Assembly: GCA_964355075.1 (NCBI GenBank)
Contig: CAYHCF010000020.1
Location: 1-61,225, forward strand
Direction of reading: 5' to 3'
Source of the DNA: B1 sp964355075
GTDB lineage: Bacteria; Bacteroidota; Bacteroidia; UKL13-3
Length of the DNA: 61,225 nt
Shown here: piece after piece, positions 1 to 9,304 of the stretch
Layout: each line of letters begins with the position of its first letter
How positions within the stretch are numbered: position 1 is the stretch's first letter
The notes under the pieces: model-generated
The model's input: only the letters and a program-made list of their open reading frames with translations
Databases searched by the model: none
Told to the model about the DNA's origin: nothing
Translations under genes and position numbers: made by a program

Positions 1-68
1 CTTTCCTCTACCGATTACCGATCACCTTTCCTCTACCGATTACCGATTACCTTTCCTCCACCGATTAC
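1..68. repeat. 25-bp tandem repeat, 2.7 copies
   Basis: Units at 1-25, 26-50 and 51-68 share the pattern CTTTCCTCTACCGATTACC. The array is cut by the window start, so its full length is unknown. It lies just before tcdA. No gene is seen in it. Confidence 0.85.
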
Positions 69-109
69 CTTGTTTAGTAAGTACCTGATACAAAAAAATA
101 TGAATATAA

Positions 110-841
110 ATGAGCATACGCATTGAACCCTGGATGGGCAGAACAGAATTACTGCTTGGAAAGGATAAATTACACAAATTAATTAATTCAAATGTATTGG
201 TAGTTGGACTGGGTGGGGTAGGAGGTATTGCAGCCGAAATGATTGCCAGAAGTGGTGTGGGTCGAATGACCATTGTGGATGCAGATACGGTTGAAGAAAC
301 GAATCGCAACAGACAAATACCTGCATTAATAAGTACAGAGGGTTTGTTAAAAGCCGATGTTCTTGCAGCCCGATTAATGGATATTAACCGGGATTTGAAA
401 CTGAAGGTTATCCCTGAATTTTTTCGTGATCAGCTTACCCATGATGTATTGGATCAAAATCAATTTGATTATGCCCTCGATTGTATCGATACTTTATCTC
501 CAAAAGTATATTTTATTAAGGCTTGCATAGAAAGAAAAATCCCGATTGTGAGCTGTATGGGTGCGGGTTCAAAGGTTGACCCCACTCTGGTTCAGGTGGC
601 AGATATCAGTGAAACCTATAATTGTCATCTCGCCCGTTATACCCGTAAATACCTTCATCGTTTAGGAATATATAAAGGAGTAAAAGCCGTTTTTTCTTCA
701 GAGAAAAAGGAAGAAAATGCAAATGTAATATTGATGGAAGCCCGAAACAAAAAATCAGCCGTTGGCACCATCAGCTATATGCCCACCGTTTTTGGTTGCA
801 CCATGGCATCAGTTGCAATCAGAGATTTGTATAGCAGGTAA
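110..841 (+). CDS. tcdA: tRNA threonylcarbamoyladenosine dehydratase (TcdA/CsdL family)
   Basis: An E1-like ATP-dependent enzyme that cyclises t6A37 to ct6A in ANN-decoding tRNAs, in the cytoplasm. The 243-residue product has the ThiF-type nucleotide-binding loop GLGGVGG at about residues 33-39, the downstream DADTVEETNRNRQ segment, CIDTLSPK, and the TcdA-typical GAGSKVDPT stretch followed by ARYTRKYLHRLGI and VFSSE. These TcdA landmarks argue against MoeB or ThiF, which usually carry zinc-binding CxxC pairs that I do not see. The ATG at 110 is the first good start and gives the family length. It is the only plus-strand gene at this end of the window, and the gap before it is repeat sequence. 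Confidence 0.9.
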   Translation: MSIRIEPWMGRTELLLGKDKLHKLINSNVLVVGLGGVGGIAAEMIARSGVGRMTIVDADTVEETNRNRQIPALISTEGLLKADVLAARLMDINRDLKLKVIPEFFRDQLTHDVLDQNQFDYALDCIDTLSPKVYFIKACIERKIPIVSCMGAGSKVDPTLVQVADISETYNCHLARYTRKYLHRLGIYKGVKAVFSSEKKEENANVILMEARNKKSAVGTISYMPTVFGCTMASVAIRDLYSR

Positions 842-1051
842 TTCACAATTAAGAATTTACAATTAAGAATTAACGTATCCTTTCCCATTTCCTTTCTCAC
901 TCCCTTCACACAGCTTGTCTTTTCCTCAGCTCAGACGAGGGCTCTTCTTGTTTCATCACGAATTTAAACATCAGAGATTTACCAAAAGCGGCTATTGCAA
1001 CTGAAACTTGTTGGCGGCTGTGCTCATGTCACGAAATTACACATAGGTATG
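842..1051. other. intergenic gap with a 14-bp direct repeat
   Basis: Two copies of ACAATTAAGAATT lie at 845-857 and 859-871, directly after the tcdA stop. The rest is pyrimidine-rich (CCTTTCCCATTTCC type), like the low-complexity tracts near 2.15 and 38.7 kb. No gene is seen. Confidence 0.6.
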
Positions 1052-1240
1052 TTAGGCCAATGTTTTTATAGTATTTGTAGAATTCGATTTTAGTCCAGAT
1101 TTTGATTTAGAAAAGTGCATTTTTTTTCCGGTTACCTTGTAGTGTGCAATTATTTCATTTATTTTTTTTCTATCCTCAGTTGTTAATGGTGTTGGATCAA
1201 CTGTGAATTCTACTCCGGCAGGTTCTTTAATGTATCCCAT
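1052..1240 (-). CDS. small hypothetical protein
   Basis: A 62-residue protein starting MGYIKEPAGVEFTVDP, then PLTTEDRKKINEIIAHYK and a lysine- and serine-rich tail. I recall similar short proteins with an MGYIKEP start in other Bacteroidota, so this is probably a real conserved small gene; no function is known to me. It has no signal peptide or membrane segment. Its ATG lies 11 bases after the stop of the gene at 1252-1779 on the same strand, which suggests co-transcription. Confidence 0.55.
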   Translation of the reverse strand: MGYIKEPAGVEFTVDPTPLTTEDRKKINEIIAHYKVTGKKMHFSKSKSGLKSNSTNTIKTLA

Positions 1241-1251
1241 TGTCTTTTGAT

Positions 1252-1779
1252 TTAAGTTGGATAATATTTTTTAATTAATTTAAGTGCATCGAGTGGGTAA
1301 ATAACCATGTTGTGATCTCCTTCATGTGTTGCACCTAATGTTTTTTCGTAATGATCAATTAACTTGGTTTTTGATTTAAATGAAACGAAACCTTGGTAAC
1401 CTTTGTCCCATGAGATTTTACATGTGAAGGCAAATAAGTTTCCAGGTACACCTTCATAAAGTTTATGCTTTCCTAGGTTAAATGGTGCACTCTCCACAAG
1501 ATGTAAATAATAGTAGTTGTCCAAATCGCTGGTACTTATTAGTCCCTGAATAATTTCCGGGTTATTCCTTATTGTCAGTTTGAAAACCTGTCTGTCCGGG
1601 AGTTTATACTCGGAAGCCCAATTGAAAAGCCAACCATTTTTCAGTGTTATATTCTTTAAATCTACTTTAGTTATTGGGTGAACATCTGTAGGGAAACTGT
1701 CGCCTGAAATAGTATTGAGAATGCTGTTGGTCAGTTTGTCGATTTCTACGTCTAAATGATATTTGGTCTGCTTTGCCAC
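1252..1779 (-). CDS. hypothetical protein, GTG start
   Basis: A 175-residue soluble protein that I do not recognise. It begins MAKQTKYHLDVEIDKLTNSI, read from a GTG codon; the only internal ATG is close to the C-terminus, so GTG is the likely start. The sequence is mixed charged and hydrophobic with several aromatic residues (NNYYYL-type and DKGYQGFVSF stretches) and no obvious catalytic motif, signal peptide or coiled coil. The small gene at 1052-1240 follows 11 bases downstream. Both sit in an otherwise gene-poor, repeat-bearing stretch between tcdA and acs, so acquired cargo is possible. Confidence 0.6.
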   Translation of the reverse strand: MAKQTKYHLDVEIDKLTNSILNTISGDSFPTDVHPITKVDLKNITLKNGWLFNWASEYKLPDRQVFKLTIRNNPEIIQGLISTSDLDNYYYLHLVESAPFNLGKHKLYEGVPGNLFAFTCKISWDKGYQGFVSFKSKTKLIDHYEKTLGATHEGDHNMVIYPLDALKLIKKYYPT

Positions 1780-2226
1780 GTCTCAAATATAAGTAAAAGT
1801 CAATTTAATTTCATAAAATGCAGATGTTAATTTCCGGAGAATTATTCCGAGCATTGATGCCAACTTCTTTATGGCAGCCAAAAATTCACGAGTAGCAAAC
1901 ATATGCTTGTTGGCTTAGAGGGACTAAGTGACTGACTTTCTATACAAAAATATGGTATTTTTAAAATTATAAAATGGGCTTTTTATATTCTGAAGTTTTT
2001 TGGTTCTTATATGTTTGTTAATTTTTCAATCCCTTAAATACAACTTTTTAAGGGTAGACTAAATTAGTTAGTTATGGGTCAGGAACCCCTAAAGTTCAAT
2101 TTTACAAGATTGGTACTGAGGAACGTTTTGGATCAGAAATTAGCTTTCCTCCCCATTTCCCATTTCTCATTTCTAGCTAACCTTTCCCATTTCTCATTTC
2201 TAGCTAACCTTTCCCATCTCCCATTT
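1780..2226. other. 447-bp gap, no gene seen
   Basis: AT-rich sequence upstream of the GTG-start gene and downstream of acs. The last 75 bases are the pyrimidine-rich tandem repeat described separately. A short plus-strand reading frame across the repeat is low-complexity and overlaps the end of acs, so I do not count it as a gene. Confidence 0.6.
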
Positions 2227-2230
2227 CTAG
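2151..2230. repeat. pyrimidine-rich tandem repeat (CCCATTTCTCATTTCTAGCT units)
   Basis: Three runs of CCCATTTCTCATTTCTAGCT-like sequence separated by AACCTTT. The repeat touches the stop codon of acs. It uses the same YYYCATY-type heptads as the longer tract near 38.7 kb. Confidence 0.8.
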
Positions 2231-4131
2231 CTCAAATTAGCTGCTCCGGCTATAATGGCATCCACTACACTTGGGTCAATTAAGGTACTAGTATCTTCCA
2301 AATCAGCTGTATTTCCTTCTGCAATTTTTCGTAAAATTCTACGCATGATTTTCCCTGACCTGGTTTTAGGAAGGGCTTTCACAATTAATATTTTATCCGG
2401 TCTGGCAAATGGACCAATTTCGCTCTCAACATGTGATCTGATTTCAGTGTACAAATCAGCTTCATTATGCATTTGGCGATCGCAAATTACAAAGGCATAA
2501 ATGCCTTGCCCTTTAATATCATGCGGAAAACCAACTACAGCACTTTCTACAACAAAACCATGGGAATCAATTGCATCCTCCACTTCGCCGGTCCCAATCC
2601 GATGTCCGGAAACATTGATTACATCATCTACTCGTCCGGTAATCCTATAATACCCATCTTCATCCCGTTTGCAACCATCTCCTGTAAAGTAATACCCTTT
2701 ATAGGCAGAAAAATAGGTAGTTCTGAAACGCTCATGATCGCCATATAAACTGCGGGCCATACCCGGCCACGGAAATTTAATACAGAGGTTTCCTTCCACA
2801 CCATTTCCAATAATTTCATTCCCTTTATCATCAACCAATACAGGCTGAACTCCTGGCAGAGGAAGGGTTGCAAAGGCAGGTTTCAGAGGTGTAATATTGG
2901 CTAAGGGGGATATCATTATACCTCCGGTTTCGGTTTGCCACCAGGTATCAACAATATCACATTTTTCTTTTCCTGCATTTTTATGGTACCAGTGCCAGGC
3001 CTCTTCATTGATAGGCTCACCAACTGTTCCTAATACTTTTAACGAACTTAAATCTTTTCCAATAAATGGATCTTTGCCAAACACTTGCAGCGAACGAATG
3101 GCGGTGGGTGCCGTATAAAAAATATTCACCCGGTGCTTGTCAATCAAACTCCAGAATCTTCCCGGATCAGGGTACATGGGAGTCCCTTCAAACATCAAAG
3201 TAATGGCTCCATTTAATAAAGGTCCATACACATTATAGGTATGACCGGTTACCCATCCAATATCGGCAGTACAACAAAAAATATCCTGATCCTGATATTG
3301 AAATACGTTTTTAAAAGTATAAGCGGCATATACCATATAACCTGCGGTAGTGTGCAGTACCCCTTTTGGTTTTCCGGTTGATCCCGAGGTGTATAAAATA
3401 AATAATGGGTCTTCGCTATCCATCATTTCGGGCTCATGTATTTTTGATGCCTGATCCATCAGGTCATTCCACCAAAAGTCTCTGCCATCCAACATTTGAA
3501 CCGGAAAGGATTTATGATTATAGAGGATACATTTTTCAATAGCTGGTGATTTCAGCATGGCCTCATCAGCAATTTGTTTGAGTTCAATTTTCTTTTCACC
3601 ACGAATCATTCCGTCTGCAGTTATCAATAATTTACACGTGGCATCATTCATTCTGTCGGCCAATGATTGAGATGAAAAACCGGCAAATACAACCGAATGA
3701 ATGGCTCCCACCCTGGCACATGCAAGCATTGCAACGGCAGCCTCCGGAATCATTGGCAAATAAATACACACGCGGTCTCCTTTTTTTACCCCTTGCTGAA
3801 CCAATACATTGGCAAATTTTTGAACCATATTAAAAAGCTCACCATAAGAAATATGTCTGGATGCATCTTTTGGATCATTGGGTTCCCAAATAATTGCAGT
3901 TTGGTCTTTACGTGTTTCCTGATGGCGATCTAAACAGTTATGACTTACATTTAGTTTTCCCCCTTCAAACCAATTAACTTTGGGTTCATCAAAATTCCAG
4001 CTCAATACCTTTGACCATTTTTTGAACCAGGTAAAATGATCAGCAATACCTGCCCAAAAGGCTTCGGGTTGTTGAACACTAAAGGCATATTGCTCCTTAT
4101 ATTCTTCGAAACTTTTTATTTGAGGGATCAT
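2227..4131 (-). CDS. acs: acetyl-CoA synthetase (AMP-forming)
   Basis: Activates acetate to acetyl-AMP and then acetyl-CoA in the cytoplasm. The 634-residue product is of normal Acs length. It shows the AMP-binding signature YTSGSTGKPKG, the ADIGWVTGHTYNVYGPLL segment, DTWWQTETGG, and the C-terminal YYFTGDG and GRVDDVINVSGHRIGT hinge region. PKTRSGKIMRRILRKIA near the C-terminus contains the lysine that Pat-type acetylation targets in this family. The ATG at 4131 starts MIPQIKSFEEYKEQYAFSVQ, typical for the family. It is a single gene with repeats on both sides. Confidence 0.97.
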   Translation of the reverse strand: MIPQIKSFEEYKEQYAFSVQQPEAFWAGIADHFTWFKKWSKVLSWNFDEPKVNWFEGGKLNVSHNCLDRHQETRKDQTAIIWEPNDPKDASRHISYGELFNMVQKFANVLVQQGVKKGDRVCIYLPMIPEAAVAMLACARVGAIHSVVFAGFSSQSLADRMNDATCKLLITADGMIRGEKKIELKQIADEAMLKSPAIEKCILYNHKSFPVQMLDGRDFWWNDLMDQASKIHEPEMMDSEDPLFILYTSGSTGKPKGVLHTTAGYMVYAAYTFKNVFQYQDQDIFCCTADIGWVTGHTYNVYGPLLNGAITLMFEGTPMYPDPGRFWSLIDKHRVNIFYTAPTAIRSLQVFGKDPFIGKDLSSLKVLGTVGEPINEEAWHWYHKNAGKEKCDIVDTWWQTETGGIMISPLANITPLKPAFATLPLPGVQPVLVDDKGNEIIGNGVEGNLCIKFPWPGMARSLYGDHERFRTTYFSAYKGYYFTGDGCKRDEDGYYRITGRVDDVINVSGHRIGTGEVEDAIDSHGFVVESAVVGFPHDIKGQGIYAFVICDRQMHNEADLYTEIRSHVESEIGPFARPDKILIVKALPKTRSGKIMRRILRKIAEGNTADLEDTSTLIDPSVVDAIIAGAANLS

Positions 4132-4208
4132 AAATTTTGGCTCTATATGGAAAATAGTGGGTGAATTTCTGCTTACGTTATATCAGTAGTTATATTTTAA
4201 AAATTGCT

Positions 4209-4311
4209 CCCGTTCTCGCAGATTACAGTGATTTCAGCAGATTTCGCAGATTATAAAAGTATTTTATCTGCGTAAATCAGCCATTTAATCTCTAAAATCT
4301 GCGAGAAAGGG
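4209..4311. repeat. intergenic inverted repeat with nested hairpin
   Basis: The outer arms CCCGTTCTCGCAGATT (4209-4224) and AATCTGCGAGAAAGGG (4296-4311) pair at 15 of 16 positions. An inner near-palindrome, CGCAGATTATAAAA then TTTTATCTGCG, lies around 4245-4271. It sits between the acs start and the stop of the next upstream minus-strand gene, where a strong RNA hairpin could end transcription. CGCAGATT hairpins of this kind are common between Bacteroidota genes. Confidence 0.75.
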
Positions 4312-4398
4312 TAAAAATAATAATTCTTAAATCTATTTAAAATTGTGAAACCAAATTATTTTCCCAACTATAAATCACATAGAGCCGCTTAAGATTTG

Positions 4399-5406
4399 CT
4401 ATTCTTTTGCGCGAAAGTTATATACTTTAATAAAGTTATTGAAATATTGATTGGTAACATCCATTACAGCATCCGAAAATTTTGGAGGGTTTGTAAAAAC
4501 ATTAAAGGTAGTAACATCCTCAATTTTATTGTTTCTTCTGTTTGATAATACTTCAGGAATCTTCCCTTTTGAAGGTTCAATCTTATCAACAAACGGAAGC
4601 GAAGAAACGATGTCTTTTGTAAAACCCATCGAAAACATATACCCATAATTGTCGTGCCCTTTTATACAGGTAGTACTCATGTTTGTACCCAATTCGGCAA
4701 CTGCCGCCTGACTTCCCAAATTAAATCTTAAACGAACCCCCGGATCCATTTTTTGGTCTGCACCTTTACTCCATACATAATATCCATAACCAGTGCGAAT
4801 ATCGGCGGTTGCTGTTGCCACTACATCTGCAAAATCAATATACATGCATACTTCCATTACATTTTTATTAAGTTCTTTTGCGAGCTTTTTCCCTCCCGGA
4901 ACATATACAATCATTCTATAATAGTGCGGTGTAGAATCATAGGTCATGGCATATGCAAGTCCTTGTGATTTAGAATAAATTTCCCGGTCTTCTCTCGCCT
5001 CCATTAATTCTTCTGTATTTTTTGAATTTTTAAATGAACTCCAGGTGGCAATATTTACCCCGGATTCCTCTTTCATTCTCTTGATAAAATTTTCGGCAAC
5101 TCTATTGGTGATTGCCTGTAAATCGGCCTCAGTTAAACCATTTAGTATTGCATAAGCTCCACTGGTTGATTTAACTTTTACGGCAATTGCTTTATTATTT
5201 ACCAATGCGGTGGTGGTCATAGCAGTAGTTAATTTGAAAACAATTGAAAATTTACACAAAGCCCACTCTTTATTTTTATAGAACTGGCTATGACTTGTAT
5301 ACATGCCAAATTCCTTTTCAATGGCTTTGATTTCCTTTTTGTCCTGGGCATATAAACCCGAAAAGGTACAGAATGCAATGACCGATAGTATTATTTGTCT
5401 TGTCAT
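4399..5406 (-). CDS. exported protein of unknown function
   Basis: A 335-residue protein with a signal peptide, MTRQIILSVIAFCTFSGLYA, probably cut before QDKKE. The rest is soluble, with no membrane segment and no T9SS tail, so it is probably periplasmic or outer-membrane associated. I do not recognise a domain. Segments such as YAMTYDSTPHYYRMIVYVPG and YGYYVWSKGADQKMDPGVRL suggest a beta-rich fold. It lies 17 bases downstream of the T9SS cargo gene at 5424-7526, so the two may be co-transcribed. Confidence 0.75.
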   Translation of the reverse strand: MTRQIILSVIAFCTFSGLYAQDKKEIKAIEKEFGMYTSHSQFYKNKEWALCKFSIVFKLTTAMTTTALVNNKAIAVKVKSTSGAYAILNGLTEADLQAITNRVAENFIKRMKEESGVNIATWSSFKNSKNTEELMEAREDREIYSKSQGLAYAMTYDSTPHYYRMIVYVPGGKKLAKELNKNVMEVCMYIDFADVVATATADIRTGYGYYVWSKGADQKMDPGVRLRFNLGSQAAVAELGTNMSTTCIKGHDNYGYMFSMGFTKDIVSSLPFVDKIEPSKGKIPEVLSNRRNNKIEDVTTFNVFTNPPKFSDAVMDVTNQYFNNFIKVYNFRAKE

Positions 5407-5423
5407 GATTTTAAAAAATTAGA

Positions 5424-7526
5424 TCAATGGTTGATCATTAATTTTTGAATAAATGCTCCACTTTCACTTTTTATTGAAACGAAATAAATTCCATCTTTCT
5501 GAGTAGTTAAATCAATGGTGGTCTCAGTGTATAGCTGATTTTGATTCAGGGATTGGTAAACCTTTTCGCCAAGAATATTGTAAACTTCGATACTCCTTAT
5601 AGGTTGATCTTTTATTGCTATATGAATTACTCCATTAGATGGATTAGGAAATACATTTATCAAATTATTATTCATCTGTAAAACGTTTTCTACACTTGAA
5701 GCGCTGCTATCCAATTTCCAGATTGAGCCATTTTGAGGTGCAGCAAATATTTTCCCCCCAACCGAAATCATTGCTATTTTCGGGTAAGTTGTCATGCCGC
5801 TTGTTTTGCCAATGAATTTCCAAATGGTATCGGTGGAAGCTAGGCTGTAAAGACCCATACTGGTTGTATTATAAACATAGGCTGTATTGTTTTGTATAAA
5901 TAAGCCGCCACACACTGGCCATGGCGCTGCCGGCATACCGGTATGGAATGTTCTGAATGTAATTCCATTATTATCGCTTACGTACATTTCATAATCGCGT
6001 TGATATAATAATCGTGTACCTTGTGTGGCAAAATAACCGCCGAAGTTTTTTGGATTTTTCCATGTCCAGGTCGTTCCTCCGTCTGTTGTGATGGCAAAAC
6101 CTGTATTTAATTCTGCTACCCATACAGTTGCAGAATGTTTATGAAATCCATTGATAATTTTACCCGTTCCTATGGATGCAACAGTTTTTTGATTCCAGTT
6201 TGTGCCTCCATCAGTACTCATCCATAATTCCTGTCCTGAGATACCTGCAAACATAGTTTGCCCATCAGCCGCCATAGCTGAAACTGCTTTACCGTTAAAG
6301 TAGCTCATAGCTGTCCAGGTTGCCCCATTGTCTGTGCTTTTACTTACACCCATATCTTTGCATGCATAAACATTGTTTCCATCTGCTGAAACATTGCTAT
6401 AAAGGTTGGAATCAACTAAACTCCAGGTTGCTCCCATATCAGTAGTTTTATACATTTTAGATGCAGTAATACCGAATACATTATTTCCTGAGGATGCTAA
6501 TCGGGTAACATTCATAAAATTTAACCCATTATTTTTAGACTGCCAGCTACCTGATCCCACCGATGAATTAATTACACCAAAATTAGTAGTTCCAACTGTG
6601 GCTGACCAAGTCGTTCCACCAATCCACACCAAAGTACCATCATAATAAATCACATAAGCTCCCATAGAATTACCTTTGATTTTTTCTTCGGAGAAAGTAG
6701 AACCATTGTCTGATGACACATAAAACTTGTTATAATCGGTTGAGGAAGCGTAAACCTTACTACCCGCCACTTCTATTGCATTTGGACTTGATACACCGGT
6801 TGAACTAACTATGGTTGTTCCCCAATTATCTGTATAAAAAGCCGGAGCGGCATAACTGGTAATAAAAAATAATCGACCATTATTGTAATCAATGGCTCCA
6901 CAATTATTATAGGCTGTTGTGGGTAATGGTTTATAGATGTCAGATGCGAAATCAGTCATGGTCGCACCTTTATTAGCACTCCATTTTGGCTTGCCAATAC
7001 CGGCTCCACCAACAACCAATGTATCGCCTTTTGCAAATACGGCATTGGTGCATCCTCCCTGACTGGTTGCTACCCAGTTTGAACCAAAATCAGCTGTTTT
7101 AAGAACACCTGCCGTGGTTGTTCCTAAAAATAAGGTATCCTTAATGACTGCCATTTGTGTTGGAGAATAAACTGCATTTCCACCTGCTTGGGGCAGGCCA
7201 TTTTGAACACCTGTCCAGGTATTGCCACCATCACTGCTTTTATATAGCCTGACTTTACCATTGTTTGTAGCAGCAAATACAAAGTTTCCGGCTTTTGCCA
7301 AAGACATAAAATCGGAAGCATCGGCGGCTACAGTAACTTTTGTCCAGGTAGCACCATTATCAATTGTTTTGTAAAGGTCAGATTGAATACCTGCAAAAAG
7401 GGTAGTTCCATCTTTCAAAAAGCAGGATACAGAAGCACCGCCAGAAGGGCCGGAAGTAGAGACAAATTGGGCTGATACGCTCAAATAGCTTACCAATACT
7501 CCAATAAATAGGATAGATTTTTTCAT
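5424..7526 (-). CDS. T9SS cargo with Asp-box (BNR/YCF48-like) beta-propeller
   Basis: A 700-residue secreted protein. The signal peptide is MKKSILFIGVLVSYLSVSAQ. The body holds at least eight Asp-box motifs of the SxDxGxxW type (DNGATWTKV, DGGNTWTGV, DNGATWTAM, DGGTNWNQK, DGGTTWTWK and others), as in sortilin/BNR-type propellers. The last 80 residues are a type-A sorting domain: VFPNPSNG, then SIEVYNILGEKVYQS, then KDGIYFVSIKS and a basic C-terminus. Expected to be exported by Sec, passed through T9SS and anchored or released at the surface. The ligand is unknown. Its tail is closely related to that of the next upstream gene (7572-9206), suggesting tail duplication. Confidence 0.9.
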   Translation of the reverse strand: MKKSILFIGVLVSYLSVSAQFVSTSGPSGGASVSCFLKDGTTLFAGIQSDLYKTIDNGATWTKVTVAADASDFMSLAKAGNFVFAATNNGKVRLYKSSDGGNTWTGVQNGLPQAGGNAVYSPTQMAVIKDTLFLGTTTAGVLKTADFGSNWVATSQGGCTNAVFAKGDTLVVGGAGIGKPKWSANKGATMTDFASDIYKPLPTTAYNNCGAIDYNNGRLFFITSYAAPAFYTDNWGTTIVSSTGVSSPNAIEVAGSKVYASSTDYNKFYVSSDNGSTFSEEKIKGNSMGAYVIYYDGTLVWIGGTTWSATVGTTNFGVINSSVGSGSWQSKNNGLNFMNVTRLASSGNNVFGITASKMYKTTDMGATWSLVDSNLYSNVSADGNNVYACKDMGVSKSTDNGATWTAMSYFNGKAVSAMAADGQTMFAGISGQELWMSTDGGTNWNQKTVASIGTGKIINGFHKHSATVWVAELNTGFAITTDGGTTWTWKNPKNFGGYFATQGTRLLYQRDYEMYVSDNNGITFRTFHTGMPAAPWPVCGGLFIQNNTAYVYNTTSMGLYSLASTDTIWKFIGKTSGMTTYPKIAMISVGGKIFAAPQNGSIWKLDSSASSVENVLQMNNNLINVFPNPSNGVIHIAIKDQPIRSIEVYNILGEKVYQSLNQNQLYTETTIDLTTQKDGIYFVSIKSESGAFIQKLMINH

Positions 7527-7571
7527 GGTTGTTTTTTTTAGGGGTGATAAATATATGTTGTGATAAATATT

Positions 7572-9206
7572 TTAATGGCGAATACTGATCTTTTGAATGA
7601 AAGATTCATTTCCAGATTTTAAATGAACGAAATAGATTCCATCTTTCTGAGAAGTTAAATCAATGGTAGATTTTTCTTCCAGGTATGATTGATATAACTT
7701 TTCTCCTAAAATGTTATAAATTTCAATGGAGCAATGCCCAGCTGGATTTTGTAAATCCTGAAGCTGAATCTCGAATTTACCATCGGAGGGATTGGGTGAG
7801 ATAATCAATTTAACAAAATCCTTATCTATTTTTTTTATGGAAGTTGTCGTACCTCCGACTGGCAAAATCTTGGCGACAAAAATATTACCTTTACCTATCC
7901 CACATTGGGTAGTTATATTTACACTTCCTTTCTTTAGGGTGCTGCAATAGCTTCCTGTCAGTATAAATGAACCTGTGCTTGTTGTGATGAAGTCATTTGC
8001 CTTAATATTGCTGTGTACATCATTACTTGCACTGTCAACTGCCTGATAATTCCCTGAATTGTCAAATCGTTGAACGACAATAAAACCATTGTTATACCAG
8101 TTTCCAACAACAAGAATATTCGAATTGTTTGTAGCAATACCTACCCGCTGCGAATATTTAAACGATGAATTTTCGTCAAAATATGCCCATTGAACAGCAC
8201 CGCTGCTGTTCGCCTTTGCAATAAATCCCATAGAAACAACTGAGCTTGTTGCGTAACTCCCAATGCTACCTTCGTTTAATTTACCACACATTATAATATT
8301 CGAATTATTATCTACTGCAAGGGCAATAAAAGGTCTATCAGTTCCTTCAGCTTTCAATGACCATTTCGCTAAACCATTAAAGTCATATTTTACAACAAAA
8401 GCAGCTTTCTTTGATGTGCTAACCACTACTGTTATACTATTACCAAACGTTACGGTACCATTTCCATCGGTATATCCGCAAAGCAGTATTCCATCAATTG
8501 TTGTAGTCAGGCTATAGGCACGTGTTGGCCAGGTGTTGGCACTATAATCTTTTACCCATTGGAAAACGCCCGATGAATTATATTTAGCCAAAAACTCAGT
8601 ACCACTCGTAACAATTACATTGTTGGGTCTTTGGGTACCGTCTTTATTGTAAAAAGTAATCGTATTGGAGGTATGACCGGTAACATAAACATTTCCGCTA
8701 TCATCCGTACACATACCTGCAGAAGCAACTAATGAAGCTGATTCTGCCCATGCCTGCCATTGCCTTACTCCACTGCTATTATATTTAGTTATAAAAACAT
8801 TTTTGAGGGTGGAAAGTGTGTAACCATAATTCCCCAAAGCAAAAACATTACCCGATTTATCAGCATTAATTGACGCTAATGCGGTCTGGAAGCTAGATGG
8901 ATTTGACCCGGTAGGGAGGCCTTTGTCGGAGATACTCCAAACCAGGTTTCCTGATGAGTCGTGTTTGGTGATATAAAAATCCTGATTTACGGCTTTCAAA
9001 GTTTGGCTTCCCAAAATTACGGTGTCAACATAAGTATCAGCAATGAAATAGGATCCGTCGATACCTTTAGCCAATTTAGCAAAAGTAGTAGAATAACTTT
9101 GGCTTGCAACATTTTTGCCCCAACTCCAGGTTTGAGCCTGAATGGATAAATGAAAGAATGCAGAAGTCAGAATACATAATATAATTCCAATGAGTTTTGT
9201 TTTCAT
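7572..9206 (-). CDS. T9SS cargo with SBBP-type beta-propeller repeats
   Basis: A 544-residue secreted protein. The signal peptide is MKTKLIGIILCILTSAFFHLSIQA. Repeats of the form YxSSGxxxW (YNSSGVRQWQ, YNSSGVFQWV, YDFNGLAKWS, NSSGAVQWA), each followed by GNVY- or NIIMCG-like strands, are typical of SBBP beta-propellers. The C-terminus is a type-A sorting domain: ISPNPSDGKFEIQ, SIEIYNILGEKLYQS, KDGIYFVHLKSG. It is the neighbour of another propeller cargo on the same strand. A possible promoter lies just upstream. No enzymatic motif is visible; binding or adhesion is only a guess. Confidence 0.88.
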   Translation of the reverse strand: MKTKLIGIILCILTSAFFHLSIQAQTWSWGKNVASQSYSTTFAKLAKGIDGSYFIADTYVDTVILGSQTLKAVNQDFYITKHDSSGNLVWSISDKGLPTGSNPSSFQTALASINADKSGNVFALGNYGYTLSTLKNVFITKYNSSGVRQWQAWAESASLVASAGMCTDDSGNVYVTGHTSNTITFYNKDGTQRPNNVIVTSGTEFLAKYNSSGVFQWVKDYSANTWPTRAYSLTTTIDGILLCGYTDGNGTVTFGNSITVVVSTSKKAAFVVKYDFNGLAKWSLKAEGTDRPFIALAVDNNSNIIMCGKLNEGSIGSYATSSVVSMGFIAKANSSGAVQWAYFDENSSFKYSQRVGIATNNSNILVVGNWYNNGFIVVQRFDNSGNYQAVDSASNDVHSNIKANDFITTSTGSFILTGSYCSTLKKGSVNITTQCGIGKGNIFVAKILPVGGTTTSIKKIDKDFVKLIISPNPSDGKFEIQLQDLQNPAGHCSIEIYNILGEKLYQSYLEEKSTIDLTSQKDGIYFVHLKSGNESFIQKISIRH

Positions 9207-9231
9207 ATAGTTCTAATTAATATTGGTAATG

Positions 9232-9261
9232 TAAACTTACATTTATTTTTCATAAATACAA
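9232..9261 (-). promoter_or_regulatory. possible Bacteroidota promoter for the gene at 7572-9206
   Basis: On the minus strand TTG is followed by 19 bases and TAAGTTTA, which differs from TAnnTTTG only at the last base. It lies 25 bases upstream of the ATG. Confidence 0.35.
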
Positions 9262-9304
9262 GAGCAAAAACAAATTAGCCAAAAATATTTTATAATTTCA
9301 ACCA

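Noticed and set aside
2074..2283. Small plus-strand gene
   Set aside because: Its product is made of the pyrimidine-rich repeat (repeated HFSFLANLS) and overlaps the acs end.
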